The notes: generated by a model not told the origin, from the letters alone. Positions 1 to 9,151 are shown, counted from the first letter of the stretch. The stretch is DNA of 37,092 bases from Sphingobacterium thalpophilum (GCA_943325195.2 CALPON020000014.1:1-37092); one strand, 5' to 3'. Numbers and translations: made by a program.

Positions 1-107
1 AGGAGGTGAAGGCACTCGTTGAGAAATTAATGCGGGAGGCGCTTCCCCTGAAAGTTCCGGTGGAAGTTGGGATTGGCACGGGTGCCAACTGGCTCGAAGC
101 GCATTGA
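1..107 (+). CDS. polA: DNA polymerase I, C-terminal end (partial)
   Basis: The last 34 codons of a gene cut by the window edge, read in the frame that starts at base 3 and ends in TGA. The C-terminal GTGANWLEAH is the characteristic end of bacterial family A DNA polymerase I, where the palm/finger domain closes the protein. This enzyme fills gaps and removes RNA primers during replication and repair. Nothing upstream is visible, so domain content and operon context cannot be judged. No clear terminator follows; only a short inverted repeat (CCTAC/GTAGG, about 127-139) without a T-tract is present. Confidence 0.85.
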   Translation, partial: EVKALVEKLMREALPLKVPVEVGIGTGANWLEAH

Positions 108-320
108 TGGAATCTTGGATAACGGACCTACCATGTAGGTATTAGAACAGAGAACATTATGTTTTAGTAATTGATAATTTCTCTTAAACGTTCATGTCGT
201 TTTGTATCTGGCGCGATTTCAATTATTAACTGCATTAGAGGAATTATTTCCAATAACAATCATGTGAATTACGTTATGGAGGGAAATCTAATGAATTGAA
301 TGGCAGTGAATGCCAGAGGA

Positions 321-2441
321 TTACAATTTGTTTTTTTGTGCAGTCTCCTGCTCACATATTTCTTTGATGTAAGCTTCCTGTTCAATTTTAGCTTGGCGGA
401 ATTGCCGGACTGCCTTTCTGCCATTGAGCCGGTAGCCTTTAATGCTGGTGGACAAGAGCGGGATTTCAGCACGCGAATCATAGGTGACCATTGTTAGCAT
501 ATGATACTGAGCTCGTTTAAAGGGGAGCAACAAAGGGAAGAAAACGGTCACGGCAGTCATGAGAACTGGATTACCTCGGAAACTGTCGAGCTTACTAAAG
601 TGCCGAGAATACCGGGCGTAGGTAATTGTTTTGATTTTGTTTTGCATAAAAAACTCCCAAACTTCGGGACAAAGTCGAAACACATCAACATTCGCACAAT
701 AATCCTCGTCCTCTAATTCCTTATAATAGTGCTGGACAGTATAGCCTTCATTCTCATCCCGCTGAGCCTGAAAAGTAGAGCGAATTATCTCGGTATACTT
801 TTCCTTTGTATTAAAATTTTCTGTTGAGGCACGGGGAATGGATATGGCCTTTGTTTCTTCTAGCCGTGCGCTCAAGACCCTGCTAATGTCATCCGCCATC
901 TCCGAGCCGACGACTTCGGATTTGCCGTAATTATACCAAGTATTGCCAAATGCGCCATAAGTGCGCATGAATCGGGTATGCGCATAAAAGTCAACCCGAG
1001 GCACCATCACAATTTCACCAGGGTTACTTTTTGCTGCTATGGCCAGTGTATTATTTAAAAAGTTTCTTGCATAGTCTTTTTGCCTTGCATCTACTTTGCT
1101 GAGGTATTTATCAATGCTGGCTTTGCGCTTGGCAGCATTGTTTTCAAAAAGGCCCGCCAACAAATAAGCTTCTGTTACATTTTTTGAAGTTAATTTGTCA
1201 GTAAAAAAATAAAAGGCTTCGCGGTAGGTTTCAAAGGCTTTTTTTGAGGAGGTGCCAAGCAAATCCTTAGCGCGTACTTTTTTATATTCTTCTTCATTCG
1301 GCAGAAGGTAGCGCAGGTCATGAAGAATACCTTGATTATTCTTAAAAACTTCGTTTTGATTTTTTTCAGTAAGAAATCCTTTTTTGCGAAGACTCACATC
1401 CATTAAGCAAAGGCGCCGGATTGACTCTGAAACATACCAGATATAAGTGAGCTCATCTGGGTTTAGTAAGTGAAAACGAAAGGCGCGTTCCAAACATTCG
1501 CTGTAGTTTTGATTGGCGAATACAAGAGAGATTGATTCAAGCCGCGCCTGTTTTTGGAGGGCGTAAAAAAGATTTTGCTCCAGTTTAAAAATGGTTTTTT
1601 TGATACTCGAGTTTTTTTTAAGGTATTCACTAAGCTTATCTTGGCGCTCTTTTTCGTCAGGATGGGAGCTCAGTAATTTTTCTAGAGTGTTGACGTTGTA
1701 TTTACCCGCTTTGGTTGAGAAAGTCACTGTATCGCCATTCACCAGCTCACTGCCGCTTCGTTTCTTTTCATATTCTTTCTCCCTAATGAACAGTTCCCAC
1801 GTGCTGGCTGCTTCTCCCACATAATAGCCGGCATCTTTCGCAATACCATACCCGATATCATCGGCTTCCAATTCGTTTTTTTGCGAATGTTTTTGTTTAT
1901 CAAGAGCGTCGGTAAGCGCATCATCAGAGCGCTTCTTTTTCTTTTTGACACTTTTTATATACTCGTTGAGGTGATGATTTTTCATAAAATGCGCCAACTC
2001 ATGTCCCATTACGGTTGCCAGAGCCGCTTCGTTCTTAATTTCCGCGAGCAGTCCGGCGTTCACTATCATGGTTCCGTCGTACAGACAGAAGGCATTTATT
2101 TCACTACTCCTCCCGATGTAGGCCCTTATTTTTTTAGGTTTTAAAATGCCAGGCATAATGGAGTCTAGAATCTGATTAACATAGCTTTCCATTGCCGCCC
2201 AGCCGAGATAAATTTTTCCGTCCTTAAACATTTCTGATTTGCCGAATGTGCAGGCAAATGTGTAATCTTTTAGATGTTTTTTAGGGATTTTCTTTCCCAT
2301 TTTTTTCCGGAACTTTACTTCCTCCTTCAAAGGATCCATGATGTATTTACTTTCTAACTTTTCAGGAAAAAGTAGAGGACGATATACTTGCGCCTGAAGG
2401 ACGCTGGTCATGAAGCCAACTAGAAATAGAATATATCTCAT
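321..2441 (-). CDS. M48 family zinc metallopeptidase with long unassigned C-terminal region
   Basis: About 706 residues. The start at 2441 gives a clean signal peptide (MRYILFLVGFMTSVLQAQ) and overlaps the upstream stop as ATGA, so I prefer it to the longer in-frame extension. The zinc motif HELAH lies at about residues 147-151. NELEADD, with the probable third ligand Glu192, follows about 40 residues later. Both are hallmarks of M48 peptidases such as BepA/YggG-type quality-control proteases. The protease part ends near residue 250. The remaining 450 residues are helical-looking, then carry strand-rich segments, and match nothing I recognise; BepA-like proteins carry TPRs there, but I cannot see convincing repeats. 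A periplasmic location is inferred from the signal peptide. It is co-translated with the exported protein at 2438-3400, which suggests a joint envelope function. Confidence 0.8.
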   Translation of the reverse strand: MRYILFLVGFMTSVLQAQVYRPLLFPEKLESKYIMDPLKEEVKFRKKMGKKIPKKHLKDYTFACTFGKSEMFKDGKIYLGWAAMESYVNQILDSIMPGILKPKKIRAYIGRSSEINAFCLYDGTMIVNAGLLAEIKNEAALATVMGHELAHFMKNHHLNEYIKSVKKKKKRSDDALTDALDKQKHSQKNELEADDIGYGIAKDAGYYVGEAASTWELFIREKEYEKKRSGSELVNGDTVTFSTKAGKYNVNTLEKLLSSHPDEKERQDKLSEYLKKNSSIKKTIFKLEQNLFYALQKQARLESISLVFANQNYSECLERAFRFHLLNPDELTYIWYVSESIRRLCLMDVSLRKKGFLTEKNQNEVFKNNQGILHDLRYLLPNEEEYKKVRAKDLLGTSSKKAFETYREAFYFFTDKLTSKNVTEAYLLAGLFENNAAKRKASIDKYLSKVDARQKDYARNFLNNTLAIAAKSNPGEIVMVPRVDFYAHTRFMRTYGAFGNTWYNYGKSEVVGSEMADDISRVLSARLEETKAISIPRASTENFNTKEKYTEIIRSTFQAQRDENEGYTVQHYYKELEDEDYCANVDVFRLCPEVWEFFMQNKIKTITYARYSRHFSKLDSFRGNPVLMTAVTVFFPLLLPFKRAQYHMLTMVTYDSRAEIPLLSTSIKGYRLNGRKAVRQFRQAKIEQEAYIKEICEQETAQKNKL

Positions 2442-3400
2442 GGATTCTGCTGTGCTAAGATGTATGATATAACGGAAACGGTACTGGCCAGTCCTGTACC
2501 AATTAGAGCGAGTAAAAAAGGACTTGTTTTTGAAGGCACAGGCGCCGCAAGTACTGATGCATCTTCTGCAGACAGGAGCATGCCATTGCAATACAACACT
2601 ACTTTGCTATCATGTTTCTTTAGGGCCATCCCAATGTCTTCCGGAAATACCGTGTAGATGTTCTTTTTTTGAAGTTTAAACTGATCAACCACATTATCTG
2701 CCCCTTTTTTTTCCTTTTTTTCTTTACCGGATTGTTTGCGGCGCACTTGTTCTTTCACGAGTAGGACATCCCTGTCGGCCAGCTCTTTATAGGCGTTCTC
2801 AAAGTAGTAATAGCCATTTTTCTTTTTGACTTTGGTTTTTGAGATTGTTTTCGACAGCAAACCAGCTTCATGATTAAAGTATTTTACCATTAGATCATAA
2901 TAGGACTCTAGAACGCGACCTTTCTGATCGCCCGCAACAAGTCCCAGACTGAAGAAAAGGCTTAGCCGGTCAGCGGGCCCGCTTTCTGTTTTTGTGTCAG
3001 CAAGACTCGGATCAATGAGTGACAAGGCAAAATAGCCGGAGTTTGGCGCGGGGAGAAGGGTGTTGACGTCAATGTAATTTAGGGCTTTATTTTTCCCCTC
3101 ATACACCCATTCGTAGAGGTAGTAGTGACCCACCTGTAGTTTTTTTTGACTTATCTGATTTATAAATTCAATCCGAGATATAAATTTAATTGAACCTTTA
3201 TTCCAATATGTTTTTGCGGCATTTACCAGAGCGGCATCGCCGCTGTTTTTCTCATTAGTAATGACAACAAATAATGTGGCACTTTCTTTACAGTGCGCAT
3301 ACTTTTTTATCTCACTCTTTTTTAGAGACATGGATGCGTACTGTCCATAACTGCTGAGATTCAGGTAAAGCGCAGCAATAAATAGTAGGGGACGTATCAT
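2438..3400 (-). CDS. Exported protein of unknown function, coupled to M48 peptidase
   Basis: About 320 residues. I chose the start at 3400 because it gives a signal peptide (MIRPLLFIAALYLNLSSYGQ); nine upstream codons are in frame but look untranslated. The N-terminal half has a hydrophobic strand (LFVVIT), a polar turn (NEKNSG), and a helix ending in YW. A Lys-rich segment (QSGKEKKEKKG) follows near the middle. The C-terminus has one hydrophobic stretch (PFLLALIGTGLASTVSVISY) that could be a membrane anchor. The stop overlaps the M48 start as ATGA, so the two proteins are probably made together. The function is unknown. The N-terminal pattern resembles that of the protein at 19964-20464. Confidence 0.7.
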   Translation of the reverse strand: MIRPLLFIAALYLNLSSYGQYASMSLKKSEIKKYAHCKESATLFVVITNEKNSGDAALVNAAKTYWNKGSIKFISRIEFINQISQKKLQVGHYYLYEWVYEGKNKALNYIDVNTLLPAPNSGYFALSLIDPSLADTKTESGPADRLSLFFSLGLVAGDQKGRVLESYYDLMVKYFNHEAGLLSKTISKTKVKKKNGYYYFENAYKELADRDVLLVKEQVRRKQSGKEKKEKKGADNVVDQFKLQKKNIYTVFPEDIGMALKKHDSKVVLYCNGMLLSAEDASVLAAPVPSKTSPFLLALIGTGLASTVSVISYILAQQNP

Positions 3401-3434
3401 AATGCTGATATGTGTTTTTCGAAGCATGTGTTTT

Positions 3435-3442
3435 CAAATATA
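3435..3442 (-). promoter_or_regulatory. Putative -7 element (TATATTTG) for the 320-aa protein/M48 operon
   Basis: The minus strand reads TATATTTG, matching the Bacteroidota -7 consensus TAnnTTTG about 35 bases upstream of the start at 3400. No TTTG -33 element is visible at the usual distance, so only half of the promoter matches. It is separated by a single base from an oppositely oriented match at 3444-3451. Confidence 0.35.
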
Positions 3443-3443
3443 G

Positions 3444-3451
3444 TAGTTTTG
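3444..3451 (+). promoter_or_regulatory. Putative -7 element (TAGTTTTG) for the T9SS protein at 3488
   Basis: TAGTTTTG matches TAnnTTTG and ends 36 bases before the chosen start. A TTTTTC run about 23 bases upstream is only a weak -33 candidate. It lies back to back with the minus-strand element, which suggests a compact divergent promoter. Confidence 0.3.
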
Positions 3452-3487
3452 ATTTATTTCATTATCTTTAATTTAGATTTATTAGAG

Positions 3488-5674
3488 ATGAAAAGGGCTT
3501 TCGCAATTCTGCTAATTGTTTTATTAAAGAGTGCAGTAACGTCTGCGCAGAATCTCACTGACGCAGCGGTACAAATTGTCGCTACGGCCGTCAGCACTCC
3601 CCCACAAATTACGTTACGTTGGCCAGGTAATGCCAGCACCTTGCAATATCAGGTCTTTCGCAAACTGAAATCTTCCGGCACTTGGGGCACAGCAATGGCG
3701 ACGCTCCCCTCCTCAGTCCTTGTTTACACCGATAACAGTGTAGTAGCGGGGGATAATTACGAATACCGAATTGTACGCAGTGGTAATAGTTACGCGGGCT
3801 ATGGGTATTGCAACTCGGGGGTAGATGTACCAGAAGTGGAATACAGAGGCAAACTCATTTTGCTTGTTGACAGCACCATGATGAGCCCACTGGCGGCGGA
3901 ATTGGACCGTTATGTGGCAGATGTGACAGGGGATGGCTGGGAAGTGATACGTCATGATGTGCTTCGTACAGGCTCTGTCTTGCATGTAAAGGATTTGATT
4001 CTTGCGGATTACGCTCAGGATACAACGGAGATAAAAGCGGTGTTTATTGTGGGGCATGTGCCGGTACCATACAGTGGAAATATTAATCCAGATGGTCACA
4101 GTGATCACCTGGGAGCTTGGCCGGCTGATGTTTTTTACGGGGATATTGATGGGGTATGGACAGACATTAGTGTCAGTTCAACGAGTGCTTCTCCTCCCAG
4201 AACGCAAAACTTGCCCAATGATGGAAAGTTTGATCAGAGTTTGGTGCCGGGCGATGTGGAGCTGCAAGTTGGCCGGGCTGATTTTGCAGGCATGAGCAGT
4301 TTTACATTAACGGAGCAACAATTACTCAAAAATTATTTAGCTAAAGATCACGCCTACCGCAAGAAGCTTTTTGTGCCCTTAAGGCAGGCGGTGGTAGATG
4401 ATAATTTTGGTTATTTCGGTAGCGAAGCTTTCGCAGCGAGTGGCTATAAGAACTTTGCCCCGCTCGTAGGCACCGCTAGTATTACCGCTGCGGATTATAT
4501 CACGGCCATGTCAGCAGGTAGCTACCTTTGGTCCTATGGATGTGGTGGCGGTAGCTATACCAGTGCCAGTGGCATCGGCACCACCGCAAATCTTGCAAGC
4601 GCTAGCCTGCAGGGGGTTTTCACCATGTTATTTGGTTCTTACTTTGGGGACTGGGATGCACAGAATAGTTTTTTAAGAGCACCACTGGCTCAGGGAAATG
4701 TATTAACGAACGTGTGGTCGGGACGTCCTCATTATCAGTTTCATCACATGGGTCTTGGTGAGACCATTGGCTATGGCTTATTGCTGACACAAAATAATCC
4801 AGGGGGACTCTATTTTGCCAGTCCAACCAACATCACCGGCAAATGGATTCATAATGCGCTCATGGGAGATCCGACATTGCGTAATGATATCGTGAGTCCT
4901 GTTACCAATGTCATCGCCACCCGCGTTGCAAACAATTGTTATATCTCTTGGTCGGCTTCCACACAAAGTAATGTCATTGGTTATCACCTCTACATGAAGA
5001 ATGACAGCAACTCACGTTATGTCCGACTAAATACCAGCCCTCTTACCAGTACTACGTATACCGATAACTGTCTCCTCTTTAAAGGTATCTATTCGTATAT
5101 GGTTAGAGCCTTGGTACGCGAGAATAATACCAGCGGCAGTTATTACAACCTCAGTGAGGGAATTGCCGATACAGCTTACAACCCCGCGACCATCCGCACC
5201 CTTGCTTCATTTGCAGGGACCCTGACAGGCGCAACACTAAAGTTGACCAACACGTCGGCGAATGGCACTTCGGTTACTTGGCTATTGCCTGGTGGACAAA
5301 TAGCCACGACGAATACAGTGACAGTGAATTTTTCAGCAAATGGGCCGTATCAGGTTTTTATGATTTCTTCCAATGCCTGTCATAAGGACACCGCAGAAGC
5401 GTTCTATCAAGTAACAGAAGTTGGTCTTTCTGAAAACCCAAAGTACTCGCTGCAGGTCTCACCAAATCCCGCATCTGCTTATGTTACTATTCGTGGTGAT
5501 TTCTCTCCAGGCGCCAGTGCAGAGCTTCATGATGTGAGCGGGAAATTAATTCGGATGGAAAGCCTCAGTTCTAATACTTTCTCCTTGTCGGTTAAAGATC
5601 TGCCGGCGGGACTTTATCTTTTAAAAATAAAAGACAAGGGCTGGCAGAAAGTTCTGCCTTTGCAAATTGAGTAA
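3488..5674 (+). CDS. T9SS type A sorting-domain protein, possibly gingipain-like (C25-like) core
   Basis: About 728 residues. The start at 3488 gives a signal peptide (MKRAFAILLIVLLKSAVTSAQ). In order: a fibronectin III-like domain (about 25-115); a large alpha/beta core (about 120-465) with a VFIVGHVPVPYSG segment, His204/His207, YGCGGG around Cys352, and ending in ALMGDPTLR; a second fibronectin III-like domain (about 470-555); a PKD-like stretch (about 570-635); and a C-terminal sorting domain (about 650-728) with SPNPAS, a DVSGKLI segment and GLYLLKI. The GDPTLR ending and the layout recall C25 gingipain-like peptidases, but I cannot find the classical GHG plus Cys dyad, so peptidase activity is uncertain. 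The sorting domain predicts export through the Por/T9SS machinery, with release or attachment at the cell surface. Confidence 0.75.
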   Translation: MKRAFAILLIVLLKSAVTSAQNLTDAAVQIVATAVSTPPQITLRWPGNASTLQYQVFRKLKSSGTWGTAMATLPSSVLVYTDNSVVAGDNYEYRIVRSGNSYAGYGYCNSGVDVPEVEYRGKLILLVDSTMMSPLAAELDRYVADVTGDGWEVIRHDVLRTGSVLHVKDLILADYAQDTTEIKAVFIVGHVPVPYSGNINPDGHSDHLGAWPADVFYGDIDGVWTDISVSSTSASPPRTQNLPNDGKFDQSLVPGDVELQVGRADFAGMSSFTLTEQQLLKNYLAKDHAYRKKLFVPLRQAVVDDNFGYFGSEAFAASGYKNFAPLVGTASITAADYITAMSAGSYLWSYGCGGGSYTSASGIGTTANLASASLQGVFTMLFGSYFGDWDAQNSFLRAPLAQGNVLTNVWSGRPHYQFHHMGLGETIGYGLLLTQNNPGGLYFASPTNITGKWIHNALMGDPTLRNDIVSPVTNVIATRVANNCYISWSASTQSNVIGYHLYMKNDSNSRYVRLNTSPLTSTTYTDNCLLFKGIYSYMVRALVRENNTSGSYYNLSEGIADTAYNPATIRTLASFAGTLTGATLKLTNTSANGTSVTWLLPGGQIATTNTVTVNFSANGPYQVFMISSNACHKDTAEAFYQVTEVGLSENPKYSLQVSPNPASAYVTIRGDFSPGASAELHDVSGKLIRMESLSSNTFSLSVKDLPAGLYLLKIKDKGWQKVLPLQIE

Positions 5675-7168
5675 TTAAATTTCCCGGCGCATACGCCCAA
5701 CCGGTATTTCAAGCTGTTCGCGGTATTTGGCAACCGTTCGGCGTGCGATGTTATAGCCTTTCTGATTGAGTTGGGCGCAGAGCTCATCATCGGTTAGCGG
5801 GTGACGTTTGTCTTCACTGCCGACCAAGTCTTTTAGAATTTTTTTGATCTCGCGACTACTGACTTCTTCCCCCGAATCTGTACTCATACTTTCACTAAAA
5901 AAAGTTTTGAGTAAAAAAGTACCGTAAGGCGTCTGCACATATTTACTGTTCGAGGTCCTTGATACTGTAGACAGATCAAGCCCCACCCGATTTGCAATAT
6001 CCTTTAGGATCATGGGACGCAATTTGCTTTCATCTCCGCTGGCAAAGTAGTCATGTTGGTATTCGAGCACACATTGCATCACGAGGGACATTGTACTATA
6101 ACGCTGTTGCAGCGCCTCAATGAACCAGCCGGCACTTTCAATTTTACTTTTTATAAATCCCGATGCTTCTCTGTTGGTTTTGTCTTTGCTGCGGTTGTAT
6201 TCTTTCAGCATCTCTTGATAATCTTTACTGATTTTCAAGTCTGGCAAATTACGGCCATTAATACTGAGTTCAGGTTTACCATCGTTTACCGCTACAATAA
6301 AGTCAGGGACCACCGGTGAGAAAGTACCCTCTTTATTATCGCTGTTGCCGGGCCGTGGATTTAAATGCGTGATCTCACTGATGATGTCTTTGAGTGCCTC
6401 ATTGTCGATAGCGAGTCGCTTCAGAATTTTATCATAGTGCTTTTTGGAAAACTCCTCCATGTGATCACGAAGCACGTCCATGGCTAGAACGACCTCTTTG
6501 GTTTTATTTGGCTTACGTTCCAGTTGAATTAGCAGACATTCCTGCAGATTGCGCGCGCCCACTCCTGCGGGGTCGAAGGATTGAATCACCTTTAATACCG
6601 CCGCGATTTCTTGTGCAGTAGTGGTAATGTTATAATTGAAGGCGAGGTCATCTACAATTAATTCCAGATCGCGACGCACATAGCCATCCTCATCAATACA
6701 GCCAATGAGATACTTACCAATGGTGTATTCATTTTCATTCAGTTCTTTTAATCCTAATTGTTGTTCCAGTAGTTCCTGAAAGCCCGGTCCAGCAGCCAGC
6801 ACGTATTCGCGGCTATCATCATCAAGACCTTTATTCGCCACTTCATATTTGTAGGAGTCTAGTTCCTCTGCGTCCATGTAGTCTTCAATTTCCACATCGT
6901 TGACAGGCGATTTCATCTCCTCATCACCATAATCACTTTCTTCCTGAAAATCTTCTTCTACGGCCCCTTCCTCATTTTCATTGCTGTAAAGGTCTTCGTC
7001 TGTGAGACTAGCTTCAGGATCTTCCTCTAGGGCGGGATTTACCTCGAGCTCTTCTTTAATCCGCTCTTCCAGTGCCATGGTGGGCAACTGCAAAAGCTTC
7101 ATGAGAAGAATCTGCTGAGGAAGTAGTTTCTGCGAGAGCTTAAGATTTTGGTAATGTTTTAAAGCCAT
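5675..7168 (-). CDS. rpoN: RNA polymerase sigma-54 factor
   Basis: 497 residues, the usual RpoN length. The N-terminal activator-interacting region I is rich in Gln and Leu (QNLKLSQKLLPQQILLMKLL). A very acidic linker follows (about 45-115), then the core-binding domain and helix-turn-helix. The diagnostic RpoN box ARRTVAKYRE sits at about residues 475-484, close to the C-terminus. It directs core polymerase to -24/-12 promoters and depends on AAA+ activators, none of which are in this window. The start at 7168 overlaps the tyrS stop as TAATG, so it is probably translated from a tyrS-rpoN message. Its stop directly abuts the stop of the convergent T9SS gene, leaving no room for a terminator between them. 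Confidence 0.96.
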   Translation of the reverse strand: MALKHYQNLKLSQKLLPQQILLMKLLQLPTMALEERIKEELEVNPALEEDPEASLTDEDLYSNENEEGAVEEDFQEESDYGDEEMKSPVNDVEIEDYMDAEELDSYKYEVANKGLDDDSREYVLAAGPGFQELLEQQLGLKELNENEYTIGKYLIGCIDEDGYVRRDLELIVDDLAFNYNITTTAQEIAAVLKVIQSFDPAGVGARNLQECLLIQLERKPNKTKEVVLAMDVLRDHMEEFSKKHYDKILKRLAIDNEALKDIISEITHLNPRPGNSDNKEGTFSPVVPDFIVAVNDGKPELSINGRNLPDLKISKDYQEMLKEYNRSKDKTNREASGFIKSKIESAGWFIEALQQRYSTMSLVMQCVLEYQHDYFASGDESKLRPMILKDIANRVGLDLSTVSRTSNSKYVQTPYGTFLLKTFFSESMSTDSGEEVSSREIKKILKDLVGSEDKRHPLTDDELCAQLNQKGYNIARRTVAKYREQLEIPVGRMRREI

Positions 7169-8448
7169 TAATCGATGCTACAGAGGTAATAGTTCTTTTT
7201 CCCTTTTTGAATCAGAATGTATTTGTCTTTAATGAGGTGCGATGTATTAATAAGCAGCTCGGCACTGTCTACTTTTTCTTTGTTGATGCTTAATCCTCCA
7301 CCAGCAATCAGCTTGCGCGCTTCCCCTTTGCTTGGGAAGACGTTTGTCTTCTCAGTGAGAAAATCTGCCAAGGTGATCCCTTCTGACAATTCCCCGCGTG
7401 AAATAGCAAATTGTGGTACGCCATCAAAAATTTCTATAAAGGTAGAATGATCAAGCGCCGCAAGTTCTTGGAGACTTCCGTTAAAAAGTATTTTGCTCGC
7501 GGCTACTGCCGTCTCATAGGCTTCAGCACTGTGCACCAAGGTGGTTAATTCTTTGGCCAGTGTTTTTTGAAGGAGGCGTTTTCCAGGATCGGCTTTGTGT
7601 TCTGCGCGCAGACCTTCAATTTCTGTTTGTGATAAAAACGTAAAATAAGCAATCCACAGATAAGCATCTTCATCGCTGGTGTTGATCCAGAACTGATAGA
7701 AGCGATAAGGGGATGTTTTGGCGGGGTCGAGCCAAACCGAACCACTTTCTGTTTTTCCAAATTTTGTACCATCTGCTTTCCGGATCAGCTGTGTGGTGAG
7801 CGCATAGGCTTCTCCCTGTGCGCGACGGCGGATGAGTTCAGTTCCGGTCGTGATATTTCCCCATTGATCGGAACCTCCCATTTGTAAAAGACAGTTTTTG
7901 TCTTTCCACAATGTATAAAAGTCGTGGCCCTGTAGTAACTGGTAGCTGAATTCTGTAAAACTCATCCCGGTATCGAGGCGGTTTTTTACGGAGTCCTTGG
8001 CCATCATGTAATTCACAGTAATGTGTTTGCCTACATCGCGGATGAAGTGAAGAAAGGATTGATCTTTCATCCAGTCATAATTATTGACCAGTTGAGCGGC
8101 GTTGTCTCTTGCGTCGAAGTCCAACAGTTTTTGAAGTTGGAACCGAAGGCCAGCAATATTTTTAGCAAGTGATTCTTCGTCCAGCAAATTTCGTTCGGCC
8201 GATTTTCCACTTGGATCTCCCACCATCCCGGTGGCACCACCAATAAGGGCAATGGGCTTATGGCCTGCTTTTTGAAAACGCATTAAGGTGAAGACCTGTG
8301 AGAGGTGACCAATGTGCAGAGAGTCTGCTGTGGGATCGAAGCCGATATAGCCCGTCACCACTTCTCTGTTCAGTAATTCTTCGGTACCCGGCATGGCGTC
8401 GTGTAATAAGCCGCGCCAGCGTAGTTCTTCAACAAAATTGCTCTTCAT
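7168..8448 (-). CDS. tyrS: Tyrosyl-tRNA synthetase
   Basis: 426 residues, the typical bacterial class Ic enzyme that charges tRNA-Tyr. The HIGH signature is HIGH at residues 45-48 within [14 protein letters not shown]. The KMSKS-equivalent loop is KFGKT at residues 229-233, as in TyrRS enzymes where it is KFGKS or [14 protein letters not shown], a tyrosine-binding region, is also present. The C-terminal 70 residues look like the S4 RNA-binding domain ([11 protein letters not shown]). It is the first gene of a unit with rpoN, joined by a one-base TAATG overlap. No T-box leader is visible in the 80 bases upstream, nor expected in this phylum. Confidence 0.96.
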   Translation of the reverse strand: MKSNFVEELRWRGLLHDAMPGTEELLNREVVTGYIGFDPTADSLHIGHLSQVFTLMRFQKAGHKPIALIGGATGMVGDPSGKSAERNLLDEESLAKNIAGLRFQLQKLLDFDARDNAAQLVNNYDWMKDQSFLHFIRDVGKHITVNYMMAKDSVKNRLDTGMSFTEFSYQLLQGHDFYTLWKDKNCLLQMGGSDQWGNITTGTELIRRRAQGEAYALTTQLIRKADGTKFGKTESGSVWLDPAKTSPYRFYQFWINTSDEDAYLWIAYFTFLSQTEIEGLRAEHKADPGKRLLQKTLAKELTTLVHSAEAYETAVAASKILFNGSLQELAALDHSTFIEIFDGVPQFAISRGELSEGITLADFLTEKTNVFPSKGEARKLIAGGGLSINKEKVDSAELLINTSHLIKDKYILIQKGKKNYYLCSID

Positions 8449-8518
8449 TGAGGTAAAATTACAAATAAATAGCGCAAAGCCGCTCCAAAAAAGGGATGGT
8501 TAGTGAAGGATAAATCCA

Positions 8519-8526
8519 TAATTTTG
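8519..8526 (+). promoter_or_regulatory. Putative -7 element (TAATTTTG) very close to the DUF4286 start
   Basis: TAATTTTG fits TAnnTTTG and ends only four bases before the ATG at 8531. If functional, the message would be leaderless or nearly so. No TTTG is seen 19-21 bases upstream, so this is a half-site match. Confidence 0.35.
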
Positions 8527-8530
8527 AAGA

Positions 8531-8833
8531 ATGTTTATCTACAACGTTACAGTAAGTGTTGATGCATCTGTTCATGAAGATTGGGTACAATGGATGAAGA
8601 CTGTCCACATGCCCGACGTGATGAAGTCTGGTTGTTTTGTTGATTGTCAGTTATTGAAGGTATGGGGACATGAAGATTTGGGCCCCACCTACTCAGCGCA
8701 GTACCGATTTATGGACTTGGCTGCGATTGAGGCCTATCAGCAAGAGCATGCACCGGGACTTCAATCCCTTCACCGCGACCGGTATGCCGATAAATGCACA
8801 GCATTTAGGACGGTACTTGAAATTATTGACTAA
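8531..8833 (+). CDS. DUF4286 family protein
   Basis: 100 residues, no signal peptide, probably cytosolic. The opening IYNVTVSVDASVHEDWVQWM, the later HMPDVMKSG and YRFMDLAAIEAYQQEHAP are typical of DUF4286, a small Bacteroidota family with a ferredoxin-like (dimeric alpha/beta barrel) look. The biochemical function of this family is not known to me. The gene stands alone between divergent tyrS and a convergent lipoprotein gene, with a possible promoter immediately in front of the start codon. Confidence 0.8.
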   Translation: MFIYNVTVSVDASVHEDWVQWMKTVHMPDVMKSGCFVDCQLLKVWGHEDLGPTYSAQYRFMDLAAIEAYQQEHAPGLQSLHRDRYADKCTAFRTVLEIID

Positions 8834-8920
8834 CTTAATTTAATGAAAGGCTTATTTGCCTGAAGCAGGAAGAACCTGTCCACGTGAATAGACAAAAACA
8901 CAAATCAGAAAGTTTTTGTT

Positions 8921-9151
8921 TTATTTAGTGGGAGCTGTGGCAGGCGTTCCAGCCGTTGCAGTTGGTGGCGGCGCCATCATTGCAGGCGCTGGCGATTCGG
9001 ACTCAGCAAAGGAAGAGCGAATGACATTGGCAATGGAATCTTGGAATTCTTTGGCACGGTTATGCATTTTCTGTCTGTCCTCTGCTGCGGGACCGCAGGC
9101 AGTAACAATCAAAGTAAAAACAAAAGCGGAAAAAAGAATTCTAATTTTCAT
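8921..9151 (-). CDS. Small lipoprotein, paralogue of the 9247-9483 product
   Basis: 76 residues. A short signal peptide ends in a lipobox-like VTAC with Cys19, so the mature protein is probably lipidated and membrane anchored. After CGPAAEDRQKM comes a short helix with RAKEFQDSI, then a low-complexity Ala/Pro/Thr tail. The CGP..E......RAK.FQDSI pattern is shared with its neighbour at 9247-9483, so the two arose by duplication. The function is unknown. It has its own good promoter match at 9171-9202, overlapping the terminator of the upstream paralogue. Confidence 0.7.
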   Translation of the reverse strand: MKIRILFSAFVFTLIVTACGPAAEDRQKMHNRAKEFQDSIANVIRSSFAESESPAPAMMAPPPTATAGTPATAPTK

